Shown here: positions 31,497 through 43,958 of the stretch, one piece after another
Numbering within the stretch: position 1 is the stretch's first letter
How the letters are laid out: each line of letters starts with the position of its first letter
Assembly: GCA_030490835.1 (NCBI GenBank)
Contig: CM059973.1
Location: 59,772,008 to 59,836,007, forward strand
Direction: 5' to 3'
From: Annona cherimola
Lineage: Eukaryota; Streptophyta; Magnoliopsida; Magnoliales; Annonaceae
DNA length: 64,000 nt
Made by a program: the position numbers and the translations under genes
Notes under the pieces: model-generated
Database searches by the model: none
Seen by the model: the letters and a program-made list of their open reading frames with translations, nothing else
What the model was told of the DNA's origin: nothing

Positions 31497-32160
31497 ATGT
31501 CTGCCAACATTGATTCTATTTTCACGTTGAATTAAACCAACTTTAAGTATGAAAAATAGCACGTTACGATCATTCTTAGCTTTGTAGATCAAGACCTTGC
31601 GCTAATAATTGGACAATTCACTACTCTTATGGTTAAAAGTTCTAACAGGAAAAAAATAAAAACTTTGAGAAGCGAGATTTTTCAAATCACATGAGTCTTA
31701 TGATAAAAAAGCATGAAATTTTAAAAAATTTAAGGAGCATTTTATTTGAAAAGGTAACTAATGTTGAGATTTTCTTGAAGAAATTAAAAAGTGCTTTGCT
31801 AAAAGTGATAAGAATGAAACAAATACAATTCGGTCGAACTTTATTTCAATAAGTTACAAGGACAAAGGAAATATAAGAGAGTACATCATGTAGACTATCT
31901 CACATTGCTTCAAAACTAAAGGCACTGATGCTAAAGTTGTCTTGGGCTTTGCTTGTGCATTTAAGTTTTAGTTTATCTTTAGCACAATTTGATCAATTAA
32001 AGTTAATTATAACTAGAAAAGAACAAATAATCTCTTAATGAACTCATTTTCGTTGTGTGCAAGGAGAGAAAATGGCTAAAATAAGAAAAGGCTAAAAGTA
32101 CTCACTTGACAAGTACCAAATAACACGCTTGGCGTGCCAATAAAAATACGTTTCTCAGTT
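31497..32160 (+). pseudogene. Copia gag remains
   Basis: Starts at ATG 31,497 with MSANIDSIFTLN, a stop, TNFKY, then HVTIILSFVDQDLAL and DFSNHMSLMIKKHEI, and further on a frame-shifted IREYIM..ISHIASKLKAL and SLNELI-like stretch. These are the usual marks of the copia Gag domain. Several stops and frameshifts. Confidence 0.75.
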
Positions 32161-32830
32161 TGGTTTGTTCTGCAATTAATTTAGTTTTAGTCCCAAGACA
32201 CATTTTTATGGATAGAATTGTTATTCCTATTCATGTAAGGATGTCCATGCAGGATTGCTTGAGTTTCTAAAGGTTAAATGATAATAAAAGATTCATCGAT
32301 GGAGGTGATGACAAATCAGTTACGGTTGAGACTATATAGATATTTAAGTTGTTATTAAAAACTCAATGTTATTTGAATTTAAATAGACATGATACTATTT
32401 TTTGATGAAATTTAGTTTATATTTCTATATTGAACAAACTTGCCTATTCTTGTTAGTCTTAAAATAGTCAATTTAATCTCATTTGAATTCAAATATTATT
32501 AGGCATGTTGAATAATTTTAGGATTTAAATCCTATAATCTCATATTCAATTCTTTTGAGACTAAAAATATCAGCTCTTTGAGAATATAAAACTTGGAAGG
32601 AAGATAATGTTATGGACTACATCTTTAAAGAGAAATCTTATAAGACTTCGTAGAAAATCTCTCTAATCAAGGTGAATAGGTTATTCTTAATGATTAAACT
32701 CAACACCCTCAAGGATGAATGTCATTAAGGAGATTCATTAGAAAAATGAGAAATGAGATTTCTGATGTTTATATTGGATTGGTGGAAAGTAATCCCATCA
32801 ACTTTCACTAAGAAATGCAAAATAAAAATA
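32161..32830 (+). pseudogene. Copia protease/pre-integrase and integrase remains
   Basis: Recognisable only as scattered phrases: RFIDGGDDKSVTVETI, KLLLKTQCYLNLN, and a NLVYISILNKL-like string that matches the GAG-pre-integrase and protease-flank region. Most of the integrase is missing, so a deletion is likely. Confidence 0.55.
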
Positions 32831-32867
32831 TCTCAAAAGTATATTAATGCCATGGATATGAGATTAA

Positions 32868-33158
32868 GGGTGTGTTTGGTTTGAGGTAAAACTTTTGATG
32901 AAAAGTTTTTGGAGTATAAGTTGTCAAATCAATAGAAAATGATGTGATATAATAGGAGTAATGATGAGGAGTAAAAAGAATAAAGCTAAAATAGATAGGT
33001 TAGTTGTATGGGTAGTTGTGTAGAAATGATTGAAAAGTAGGGTAGTTTGTGTAGAAAAATGTGAAAAAATAATTAAAAAATAGAGTAATTATGGAGAGTG
33101 AAAAGTTTTAGATTGAAAAGTTTTAGTTGATACTTTTTTATCCTAAACAAACACACCC
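32868..33158. mobile_element. Tourist-like MITE, 291 bp
   Basis: Ends GGGTGTGTTTGG and CAAACACACCC, flanked by TAA on both sides (32,865-32,867 and 33,159-33,161). Internally almost the same as the 289-bp element at 51,373. Inserted into the copia RT region. Confidence 0.93.
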
Positions 33159-34081
33159 TAAGTCATAAAAGACAATGATGATTTGGTAATCTATCTCATT
33201 GCCTAAAGGAACAATGCTCATTAGTTGCAAATGGATATTTACAACCAAAGGGATTTGATAGGTAATGTGGAGGGATATAAGGTTTGTCTTGTCGCAAAAG
33301 ACTTTACTTAAAAGAAAATTTTTAATTATAAAGAGACCTTTTATCTAGTTTTATCGAAAGTTTCTTCTAGAATAGTAATAGCTCTAATATCATATTTTAA
33401 TCTTAAGCTATATTAGAACAATGTAAGAATCATGTTTCTCAATGTTGACATTGATGAAATGATTTATAAGGTGCATTTAGAAAATTTTATGTTGAAAGAT
33501 GCAAGAAATATGGTTTTCAATTTTTTAAAATAATTCATCTACAAGCTTCAGCAAACTTTCGATTAATGGAATTGCAAATTTTATCAAATTGTCATCTGAA
33601 AAATGCATATATCACATGTTCAATGGGAATAATTACAAGTTCAGTAGGAGTAAACATCTTTAGTTTTATATGTCGATGACATACTGCATGTCAACATCAA
33701 CGCATGAAATTAAGATATTTCTATCAAATAAATTCGAGATGAAAGATTTGAAAAACGCATCTTTTGTATTAGGATTCAAATACATTAGAGTTGCTTTCAT
33801 TGTATTCTTGGATTATCACAAAAGGTTTACATCAAGAAAGTACTTAAGATATTTGACATGCAGAATTGCAAATCAAGAAACACCTCCTTGTTAAGGGAGA
33901 CAAATTCTATCTCAATTAGTGCCCTAAGAATGATTTTAAATCTAAGGAGATGCAGAAGATTTCCTATGCTTCAGCAATAGAAATTCTAATATATGTTCAG
34001 GTTTGTATGCATCGGGATATTGCATAGATCATTAGGATTTTAAGCAGATATTTAAGCAATCTGGGAATGGATCATTGGAAA

Positions 34082-34086
34082 GCATC
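34082..34086 (+). repeat. Gypsy target duplication, left (GCATC)
   Basis: GCATC precedes the LTR and ACATC (56,673-56,677) follows the other; one mismatch. Rejoining across it restores the copia reading frame (W-K-A-S-K-Q). Confidence 0.75.
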
Positions 34087-36047
34087 TGTAGCACGTGGTT
34101 TTTTCTGCGTTATGATGGGCCGACAAATTGGCCTAAAAATATAAGATATGATCAATAGAAATATAAAAGAAAAGAAGTTGTGAACTAAGCAAGAAAGTAA
34201 ATGTGCAAATGTGAGAGAGGAAAATAAATATGAAATGCAAGTTAGCGGGTTAGCTGATTAGATATGATGCGAGTTAAATACGGAAATTAAATGTGCAAAT
34301 AAAAAATATCAAAATACGTAGAAAAAGGGTTCAAGATCATAAATGGAAAAAATATAAAAGCTGTAAACATAGGGGTTAAAGAAGGGAGATGAAAGCGTTA
34401 AAACTTTTAGATGATGCAAGTTCTTAGAGATTTTAAATTATGCGAGTTAGTCAAACACAAACATGTATCTCCGTTAGGCGCAATTAACAGTCAGTAAGAT
34501 GCGTACAAATGCCAATAAAAATTAATATATTAATTTTTTGGAGTCGCCACTAAGCATATAACAGTGGCTAGTCCATGTACAATAAGACACTGAAACACAG
34601 AATTTTTGGGTGAACTCATAACTTGGAAAAAATAAAACTTTATTTTTACAGTACATTGGTCATAGGAGTGCTGAAAATTAACATATATTATATATATAAA
34701 AGCTTAGGAGGGTGGAGGTGGGAAGTTAATCCCTAGGCTTTTTTTTGAGGCCCTAACTCAATTTGGGAGTGGGTATACGAATTTAATTCCCGTTATGTAG
34801 GATAAGATTATATTTCCTGATGAAGGAATAAGTTTTTTTTAGAGAATACAACAAATACCTGTTTTATAAATTGTTTAAAAAGAAAAAATTTCTGAATTAA
34901 TGGCTAAAAGAGAATTGTTTGATTTTTAATACATTTTTTTATAGAATGTTGAACGATGACAATTTTCATATAATAAAAAAATAATTAAAGAGACAAGGCT
35001 GGACGATATGTGATGAATAACAAAAAAATTTATAGGATAAAGCTATACTAGATGATGTGTTGGATGATCTTTTTATTTTTTATTTTTTATTAAAAAAAGG
35101 AATGATGATGCAAAGGGCAATGCAGGCGCGTGCTTCTAAATTCTTTTTTTTTTGTGTAGCCCGTTAATGAAAAAACAAACCGAAGTAGCCTTTAAAAAAT
35201 AAAAAAATAAAAAAGGAGACCTCAAATATGTTTAAAGAAAAGGGAGCTGTTATGAGGATTTTGGAAAAGGGAGAATTAATGGATAAGGGGGAATTTGGGT
35301 GTGTTGTGGGCGTGCCTCATTTAGGAGAAGAAAGGGTCGTTTTATAGCACTTGATGTTTGGTAAATTACATATTAGTATTATTTTGCACAACTACATCTT
35401 CTCCTTTTGTGCAAAATTCTAACCAAAATGGACTCTTTGGTAAATTTATGGGTGGTTTTTGGAAACCACTAATGGGCTCATTGTTTTGCTTGACTAGTAA
35501 GTCAACTCTTTCCTAGCCATTAATTTTGTGTATTTTTCGTCCTTCATTTATGCCTTGATCATCACCTATTTGTCCTTGATCTTAGATGGGGCCCGCACTT
35601 ATTGATATCCCTTGACCACTTTAACGGTTCAGATCTTCATTTAGTGGGTTAGATCTGGTAGTTTTTATCCACCATTTGAAATGTTGCAAATCCACCTCCT
35701 TCTTTGGTCAAATTTATTTTGACCATTAAAATCTCATGAAATACTAATTATTTGTTTAATCCAAACCGTCCATCACATCGATTCTGCTTCAATTGTCTTC
35801 AGAAAATACTCTTTACTTCTTCTTAAATGCAAATTGCTCCTGATTTTCCATATAGATTATTAGCCATTAGTTCTGAAGCGGGCTTAAAGCATTAGAGGCC
35901 CATTTTCCACATAGATCCTACACAAACTTGCAAATATATGGGTTAAACATTCAAATATAAATCCATGAAGAGCCTTAGATGGGTGGGCCAAATGGTAGTG
36001 AGCCTGTTTAAAAATCTAATTTTTTCATTTAAGTGGGGGTGTCAACA
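34087..36047 (-). repeat. Gypsy 3' LTR (1,961 bp)
   Basis: Plus-strand ends TGTAGCACGTGG and GGGTGTCAACA. Aligns end to end with 54,710-56,672; in the first 58 aligned bases I count six substitutions and a 2-base indel. The polypurine tract lies next to it at 36,052-36,062. Confidence 0.93.
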
Positions 36048-36105
36048 GTTGCCCCCCTTTTTCGATGATAATGAACATTATCATTGAAAAAGGTACGGTT
36101 GACAC
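36039..36105. repeat. Large hairpin over the LTR/polypurine-tract junction
   Basis: Inner stem: 36,056-36,073 and 36,076-36,093, 18 bp with one G/T-type mismatch and a 2-nt loop (AA). Outer stem: GTGTCAAC (36,039-36,046, in the LTR end) with GTTGACAC (36,098-36,105), 8 bp perfect. The polypurine tract (plus strand CCCCCCTTTTT, 36,052-36,062) overlaps the inner stem. Confidence 0.9.
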
Positions 36106-36562
36106 ATAAAATTTTCTTTCATTTATGCAGCTTAGTATAATTTTCTTAACTTTTATAATTTACTCTATTCTCATACATTTTATCCTATTTAGAATACCTT
36201 TAATAATTTCTCTATAGAAAATTTTCTTATAATCCTATTAATATTATGAATTTTCATAATTCTCTCTTTTTTATAGAATTATTATTATTATCATTATCTT
36301 AATAACTTTTGACTCTTTTAGCCATGTGAATAGCAAAGTCGTAAAATTCTCAAGGTTGTCGATTGAAGTAATTATTTGAGAAAAGGGGTTTCATTAATTT
36401 ATATTGGTGATAATTTTTCATGAAGTATCTAAAATTACATAACACGTGAATATGTGATCTATCGATTGGTAAATGTTTAGATGCATGAAACTTTACCAAC
36501 CCATCCAAGTGAGTTAACTGTAGTATCAAATATAATGGTGGTGTATTGTAATTTCCTCTCCT
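36094..36562. other. Gypsy 3' region, AT-rich
   Basis: No gene recognised; AT-rich sequence between the junction hairpin and the tandem repeat block. Confidence 0.5.
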
Positions 36563-36890
36563 TACCATATTTTAGGGTATCTAGAGATTTTTTTAAAAAT
36601 ATATATATTTTCTTTAAAATTTATCTTACCATATTTCGGGATATCTAGGTATTTTTTTTCTTTTCTTCCCCACACCATATTTCGGGATATCTAGAGATTT
36701 TTTTTCTTTTCTCCTCCTCACCATATATCATGATATTTGATGATTTTTCTTTTTTTCTTTTTTTCCCTCACCATATTTCAGGGTATCTAGGGATTTTTTC
36801 TTTTTTTCTCCTTCACCATATTTCAGGGTATCTAGAGATTTTTTCTTCCCTTCACCATATTTTAGGGTATCTAGGAATTTTTTTAGATAT
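36563..36890. repeat. Tandem repeat in the gypsy 3' region, 7 units
   Basis: Seven units begin ACCATATTTCAGGGTATCTA (or variants) and continue GAGATTTTTT plus a T/C-rich spacer, at about 36,563, 36,628, 36,673, 36,720, 36,770, 36,816 and 36,855. Spacing varies from about 39 to 65 bases because the T-rich spacer varies. Satellite-like blocks in the 3' region are known in Tat/Ogre elements. Confidence 0.88.
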
Positions 36891-36902
36891 ATTTTTCATT
36901 CA

Positions 36903-36921
36903 TTATTATTATTATTATTGA
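36903..36921. repeat. (ATT)n microsatellite
   Basis: Short ATT run. A second, longer one is at about 40,218-40,241. Confidence 0.85.
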
Positions 36922-38290
36922 AAATAATTCACTACCTTTCGCAGTGATATTAATAGTTATCTCTTTTGATGAGAAAAATGTTACATTATCTTCGTATCCA
37001 CCAATTTTCATTAATCTCCATGTGAGATCTCTCTCTTTTTGTGCTATTGAATTTTACATAGGTCATGAAAAATTTTCACTAATTATTTTTTACTTTTTGG
37101 TTCATATAATATATATTGACCCTCTTTTTTATCATTTATTATTTCTTATTACTTGCTTATATATATGTATATGTTTTTACTAAAGGATTTGTAATAATAT
37201 TAATATTTTTTTTCTTTTTTTATGAAAAGATAATGTGTATATAATGTTTCCTCCCTTCTCTCTCTTTTTTTAAAAGTGAATATTATGCTAAAATCTACAA
37301 TTTACCCCATTTGAAGCTAAGGGTAAATGACATACCTTACTCATTTTGGCAATCCAGGGTTAGATGGACGGTTCAGATGAGCCAATCGCTGCAGTGGCAA
37401 AGCGATTGAGATACTCATGCGGACCACCGTATGCAAGGAAGCCTTTAGGGTTAGGTTATGCGATCGGTCCTCATTTCTCTTTGCTTCCAGCCGCCAGATG
37501 CTAGATCTCCATCCTACTCTTGCTGTCGGCACTGGGATGCTGGATGACCGAAGAGAAGACGGTGCTGGCTAGAGCACTGGACGACTGGAGAGGAGACGAT
37601 GCTGAAGGGCTGACAACCAAATAGAAGATGACAACAACTGCCAGTATGGCTCGGGTCGTCAGGTGATCTGGTTCTTGATAGTGAGCTCTGCAGCCTCCAT
37701 TGCCTTCATGACTTAGAAAAGGCTCTCTTTGGAAGGATCGTTACCATCCATGCTGATGCTAGAGAAGTAATCAACCAAATTATCGATGGACCCATCAACC
37801 AGAGGGGTTGGTAGTATTCCATTGAGGTCGAGTGTCACCAGCGTTAGTAAGTTCACCTCTCGGATTCACGTCGTAAGCTCCCATGGGCTTACAAATCTTA
37901 GCTAGTGCAAGAAATTTTCTTCAAATAGGGCTGAGATTTATAGCATCTGGAAGAGAAAGGAGGGAGCAGGGCTCCTACCAAATGCGGAAAAGGATTCCTG
38001 AGAGAATCTGTAAGGGGTGAGCAGGTTTTCTTTTCTTATTTTTTTCGTTAGAGGTGGAAGCACCCGTTGCCTCACTAAATCCAAGAAGATGATGTTGCTT
38101 TTCTTTTCTAGTAGCAAAGTCATGGAGAAAGTCAGGGATGTAGCATGTGACAACTATTCAGTCTCATTCCCTTTTTGTAACTTGAATCATGTTAATAAGC
38201 TCTTGCACGTAATTTTCTGCCACATTTTCTTGGAATTGCTCTTCATCTGCTTGTGTAAATCCCTCAACGACCCAAACCATCTTTAATTTG
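36922..38290 (-). other. GC-richer stretch in the gypsy 3' region, unassigned
   Basis: From about 37,340 to 38,160 the base composition is clearly richer in G and C than its surroundings. Minus-strand frames are open for short spans (37,341-37,532 and 37,938-38,153), and a third frame gives PLVDGSIDNLVDYFSSISM then MDGNDPSKESLF, a stop, and VMKAMEAAELTIKNQ. This reads like decayed coding sequence, but I do not recognise the protein. It could be part of the element's 3' region or a captured gene fragment. Confidence 0.35.
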
Positions 38291-40502
38291 TCCACGTGAA
38301 TCCTTTTTTTTTTAGAAAGAGACTTAGTGGAGGAAGCATAGCTTTAAGTTAGGGCGTAAGTCATAGTAACTCAATGCTAGTATTTCTAAGTAATCTGAGA
38401 GATGCACATTCAAATTATCCAGGCCCATTTTCCTCTTTTTTTTATTTTTAATTTACATTTTCCTTTCCTAATGTCTTCTTCTTTTTGTTGGGATCTTAGG
38501 GTGTTGTCACTAATTGTTGGTACCCTATAGCTGCATTCGTCGTGGTCTGGTGAAATCACTCTTATTTCTTTTATTCCTTGAATTCATTTTTTTTGGATAA
38601 TTTGCTATTAGATCTAGATACTATTGTGTAGATCTTCCTCTGTGTACATATAGTTCAAATGTTAGCAGATCTGGTTGCCATCAGACAGATTTATCTCATT
38701 TTTCCCTCTAGATTTCTTTCTCCCTTTGTTTTTGCTGGTGTGGTGTCCCCTTCCCTTTTCGAATTTTATATATTATATTTATGTATATTTTTCATAAGTT
38801 ATCAATTTACTCTTCATTTTTACTTAATGTAATTGCTGTTTCTAAATCCCTGATAAATATAACTTCTTAGCTCTATTGATTATGTATGTCAAGATGGTTG
38901 ATTTATTAGTTTGTAAATGTATATGTCTCTAGATAAAATATGACCCATGGGCAAATGTTGAATATTTAACTTGATTTGATGATGAATGAAGTTAACAAAT
39001 GCATATATGCTTGACAGTTTTGTGTAGCTTTAAATCAATCAAGAATATGTAATTTCTTGTGTGTTAGTCATCCTAGACATTTTAAGGCTAGATTCATGCT
39101 ATGTATTTTTGTAGATGATATAAAGGTGAACTAGGTTGACTTGTGTGTTGCTGTGTTTGTAAAATATATCAGTTTGCGATGGGTTTTGTCATGAGACAGA
39201 TATATCTATTGTTATTATTTTATTTCATATCTTAACTTGGAATGAGGTTTGAACTTTGATGGAACAATATGTTTAGAATTAAACAGGTTGTCTTATGATG
39301 TGCTTTTGGCAGATTCGTTGATTTTTAACTCATGTAGTAGTCTAGGTTTGATTTTGATAGGCCAAGCAACAATGGACAGTTTAGTTTTTATGATTCTAAT
39401 AATGTTTAATCATTTTACTTATGTTCAGGCAACCCAACTCTTGACACTTTACTTTCCTCCCCATCTCTCTCTTCTTTTTTCTTCCTTACCACCTTATTAG
39501 ATCAATCTTATTTTTACTTATCTGCTTGCATGATCCTTCTATTATAGTGAATGTATTAAATGTATTTCTCTTAAGATAAGTAGTACCTTTTTCTATTTAT
39601 TTCAAGGAATATTTTCCTTGTGTGGCTACTTATGTCTTTTGGAGATTATTTAGCTATCTCCTAACTAGTCCTCAGATTATCTATTTACCCTTTGGTATTT
39701 CTAATTTATTGTGGTTACATTCCTTGAGTTTAGATTGTCTAAGACTTTCTAAATATGATTAGTTCTCCTTATCTTTTTTGGATTTCTCAACCATCTGTAA
39801 TTGGTTGTTTGTTATAAAAACTTTGTATTTTGATTATCTATCTTAATGACTTAACTGATTATGTTTTTTCAATTCTTTTTTTGGTTCTGCAATGTCAGTC
39901 CATTGTAATTAAACAATCTGTTTATTTTTTTTCTATTTAGGCTTTCAATTTTGAAAACTTTGTCTAATAATCCAAAATCCTACCTTTCCTGGATGAGTAA
40001 TGATTGTAAAGACTAGTCCTTTCTGTGCTGTACTGATAGGACATGTCATATGGTCTAGGTAGGGGTAATGCTATGGAGTGATGATGACCTAATTTGACAA
40101 GGCATAGATGACCTTCCTTTTGTGTAAGCACATCATGAATAGTGTTTTCTAACATAAGTACTAATGATTACGGATCTTGGTACTCTTATAATGATTTTTT
40201 TATAATCATGAAAGTCATTTATTATTATTATTATTATTATTTTGATCTATGTAGTAATAACTTATACACATCCTTTGACTTATGATGGGCAAACTTTGAT
40301 ATGACTAGACTTGTTTGATTTTTTTGGCCCTACTGCTCAACTATGATTGTCTGGGTAGAAATTTTCTATTTATACTTCATTCATATATCTCCTTCTCCAC
40401 TGCCATCTTTTCCCATGTGTTTTACTCTTCCCTTGTTGCTCTTTTTGTCTTTTTTTTATTGTCTGCTTTCTTTTTTGTTTCTAAGCATTTTCTTTTGAAA
40501 AA
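38291..40502. other. Gypsy 3' region, unassigned
   Basis: AT/T-rich plus strand with short open frames (39,249-39,500 and others) and an (ATT)n run at about 40,218. No domain recognised. Part of it may be an upstream region or intron of the plus-strand plant mobile domain ORF. Confidence 0.4.
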
Positions 40503-41728
40503 ATGAATGGTATTCATCTCCTTCTCTCTGGTTTTTCCTCATCTAGTGGGAACAATCCTAATTCGGGTGTCCCCTTTGCTAGTCAAAGGTTTCTAAGTGG
40601 GTGGCTACCTTGTCAACCATTAAAAGGGCTGAATTGGCCTCTTTTTATACGGGAGAATGCTTGGAGCTGTCTAGGGTAGTATTGAATTATCCTTTCTTAG
40701 AAACTACAACTTGGTTTTGGATTCCTTTATTAGGGATTTTTAGATTTGGAAGTGTATAGTTATCTCCTTCTTTAGAGGATGTTTTCAAGCTTACAGGGCT
40801 ACCACTTTTTAGGGATGTTTCAATTTTGCCCCCTGGGCCTGTGGGTGAGGATTTGTTTACTTATTTGTTCAATGCATATCCTAGGCGATATGATTTGGTT
40901 GCCCTAATGAGTCATCTTCTATTTCTTTAGATCTATTTTATGAGGATGTCTCTATTTGTAGAAAGCATCCTGGTACTCCTAGAGGTGTTGCATGCAGAAA
41001 CACTTTGATTTAAGGGATTCTTGCTAAAATTCTTCTTCTTTCAGATATTTTTCTAAAATTATAGCTTCTTTCCTTTGTGCATTTGGCCATACTAAGAAAA
41101 CCTCTTGTCCCTAGTGTTTTGGCTAGAATTCATGAAGGATTGACCCAGTTTCATAAGGGATTTGGCCCTTTACAAGGATGTCTATCTGTTTTACAAGAAT
41201 TAATATGATTTTCTTTTTTTCTATTAATGAAACATAACGTGTTTCTAAAATGACTTATGTTATTCAAATATTTACGTTTCTTATTAGTAATGACTTCTAT
41301 TACTTAAAATGATTTTTTTAAATAAATATGATAAGTCATATATGATGATACACTGCAAGAATAAGTCATATACCAGTGAAATACTACAAGAACCTAAGTC
41401 TTCACTTCTCTCGCCTATCCTTATTTTTGTACTGGTAATTCTTCTCCTTATGTGTTGTTCTTGTTTCATCTTCCTTCAACTCATATCTGATACTAGACTT
41501 AACATCCCAGCGACTAGTAACAAGGTTCCCTTGTGCACACATCATTTCTAATTCTACTGTCTTTGATACTCTTTGACTTATTCCTTTTGAGGCATGAATT
41601 CTTCTTTGAACTAAGTCATGGTGGAAGGAATTTTTTTTGCAAAGTGTAGTAATATGGATGACCTTCATTCTGATTCTTTAAGTTTGGTTTGAAATAAAAG
41701 TGTTGGACTTAGATATAACATACCTGAA

Positions 41729-42163
41729 ACTTTGCATGCTGCTTTGAATTTGCTAAATTTGAAATTTTGCATGTTGCTTTGAGGTTGCCAATCTTGAAAA
41801 TTTACATGCTCCTTTGAGGTTTTGCATGCTGCTTTAAGGTTTTGCATGCTGTTTTAAGGCTGTCAAATCTGAAAAAGCAGGGTCTTTTGATTAGTTTGTT
41901 GATTCCTTTCATCATGACCTGCTAAGTTCTTCTTCTTGGAATCCCAATTGTTGTGATCTCCCTGAAATTTAGCATGCTGGTATGAAGTTGTTGAATTTGA
42001 AATTTTGTATTTTACCTTTGAGATTGTGAAATCTGAAGTTTTGCATACTACTTTAAAGTTGTTAAATCTGAAATTCTGCATGTTGTTTTAAGGTTGCTAA
42101 ATTTGAAATTTTGCATGTTGCTTTGAGGTTGCTAAATCTGGAATTTTGCATGTTACCTTAGAG
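41729..42163. repeat. Tandem repeat of about 36 bp inside the PMD ORF
   Basis: Many diverged units of the form TTTGAGGTTGCTAAATCTGA then AATTTTGCATGTTGC. The array continues after the solo LTR at 43,959-44,045, so the LTR inserted into the array. A segment GGGTCTTTTGATTAGTTTGT (near 41,880) recurs with changes near 44,047. Repetitive minus-strand frames here are shadows. Confidence 0.8.
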
Positions 42164-42168
42164 GTTGT

Positions 42169-43954
42169 TGTGAGGACCAGGTATTTTTATTCTATTTTTA
42201 TTATAACTTTTCTCTATTTATGAGGTAACTTATGAACATGCTAGTAAGAATTTTACGATATTAATGGATACATAACATACATGGACACGACATTTAGGAG
42301 ATGTATAGTGCATATGTGCATGTATGATTAGCGTTCCATTGATGGGCTCTATGACTATTGTTTCCCTCGCAGAGTAGGTACGGGGTTCGACCTGACCGGT
42401 CAGGTCGCGGGGGTCAAGGGGGCAGCGCTCCTTGCGGGGGTGAAGGGGGCAGCGCCCCCGGAGAAAATTTAAATTATTAAGTTGTAGGAGAGGGGAATTA
42501 AATTACTAATTGCGACTGGACCCGACCCGAGCCCCGACCCGACTCAATGGATTCTATTAACATAAGCGGCCCGCGCTCTAGGGTTTCATTCCCATTTCGC
42601 GCCCGACCGCGTTCTCTTCTCCTTCTCTTCTGGTTCTTCGTTCCTCTTCTACTTTCTCTTCCACTCAGTTCAAACCACCCGTGATCGCTTGAGGGAACTA
42701 CCACTGATCCTTGAAGTCATAGATTGAGGGGAACTATACCAACTACCTTGAAGGTCATAGATCCGAGTTCAGGAAGCTCCAAGGCTCCGAATTTCTGCAG
42801 TCCACATCTAGGGTCGCTGCCTTGGGAGGGATCACGGTCAAGGTAAGTAGATGTCGCCCCTTCTCGATTTAGTGATGAAATTTTATGTTAAACGCGATAC
42901 GAGGCTAGAGGGAATGTATAGCTTCTAACGACTCCATGGTATTAGGCGTAGAGTTCGTAACAGTTAGGGTTCATGGTGAATTTACTTTGAATGCGTGATT
43001 TCTATGATGTAAAAGATTTCTTAGCAGTTGTTATATTGTTGAAATGTGACGTGAATTGATTTGCCCCAATCGAGAGTATGAATTGAAGGTTCTTTCATTT
43101 CGCACCTATCATGTGTTTGATAAAATGCTTGTGTGACAGATCTATGTGTTGTATCTGAATTGTGTTGATGTTGTATGCGTGGTTTGCGATGTGTTTCATT
43201 GTCTGTTATGTATGATGCGTTATCTCAAATAGTTGATTGTAAGGGTTGTTCATGGCCCCTGATTGACATGAGGAGAGGGTTGTTCATGGCCCTTGATGGA
43301 CATGAGTAGATGATTGGTTGTGTTGGTCAATTTGTGTGTATGGTTATATGTATACGATCTTGGGAGTGGGTATTGGACCCATGTGTATTAGCTTCATCAC
43401 TGTATGAGTATCCATCATTATGCTTATTGCACTTTGTGCTAACCACTATCTACTTACTGGGTCTATTTAGACTCATATTATTGTTATTGTAGTTTTAGAT
43501 CGCAGGTCAGAAGGAGAACTTAAGGATGGGACAAGTTGAAGATCAAACATGAGAGACCCTAGCACAATATGTTGATTCCAGTTCTTTTAGACTTGTGCTC
43601 TTTTGATAATCATATATGTAGACAATTACTTAGGCGGATTCGTTTTGACAACTATAATGTATTTGGTATTTCAGATTGGATTATAATCCTTGTTGATGCA
43701 CATATGCATGACTATTATATCTGTTTGTTGTGTAAGGAAAATATGTAATGATTTCCTTCTATATGAATGTTCTTATTATATGAAGATGCAAGTATATAAA
43801 TAGGATTGAATGTTACAGATGGAAATGTAATGAATATCAGGTCATGTATTCCATATTACCCCTTGTATGTTATGGGGAGATGCTGCCGAATTTTTCTTAG
43901 ATTGTGTAGCGCCGTTGATTAGTTATTGAGTATTTTTATGAATGGGGCGTTACA
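42169..43954 (+). mobile_element. Solo LTR, family A, with 5-bp duplication GTTGT
   Basis: Starts TGTGAGGACCAGG and ends GGGGCGTTACA, flanked by GTTGT at 42,164-42,168 and 43,955-43,959. Homologous to the inverted copy at 10,372-12,082, with shared blocks such as CGCAGAGTAGGTACGGGGTT and GGGGGCAGCGCCCCCGGAGA. A short duplication of the GGGGGCAGCGC block is present only in this copy. No internal domain, so a solo LTR. Confidence 0.93.
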
Positions 43955-43958
43955 GTTG

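Larger units (their letters stand above)
32831..34086 (+). pseudogene. Copia reverse transcriptase remains, MITE inside
   Basis: After the MITE (32,868-33,158) come KRDLLS-like and VDIDE-like pieces (33,440-33,520). At 33,668 there is an LYVDDIL core, then HEIKIFLSNKFEMKDL and ASFVLGFKYI, and NDFKSKEMQKISYASAI with a VCMHRDIA-like stretch, the end of RT and start of RNase H. It is cut at 34,086 by the gypsy 3' LTR. Stops and frameshifts are frequent. Confidence 0.85.

Noticed and set aside
33670..33894. Small independent gene at 33.7 kb
   Set aside because: It is the RT core of the copia element, starting within the YVDD region.
36563..36890. CRISPR-like array
   Set aside because: The spacers are low-complexity T/C tracts of uneven length and the host is a plant; it is a tandem repeat.
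41665..42081. Minus-strand repetitive ORFs (KAACKTS-type)
   Set aside because: Shadows of the 36-bp tandem array inside the PMD pseudogene.
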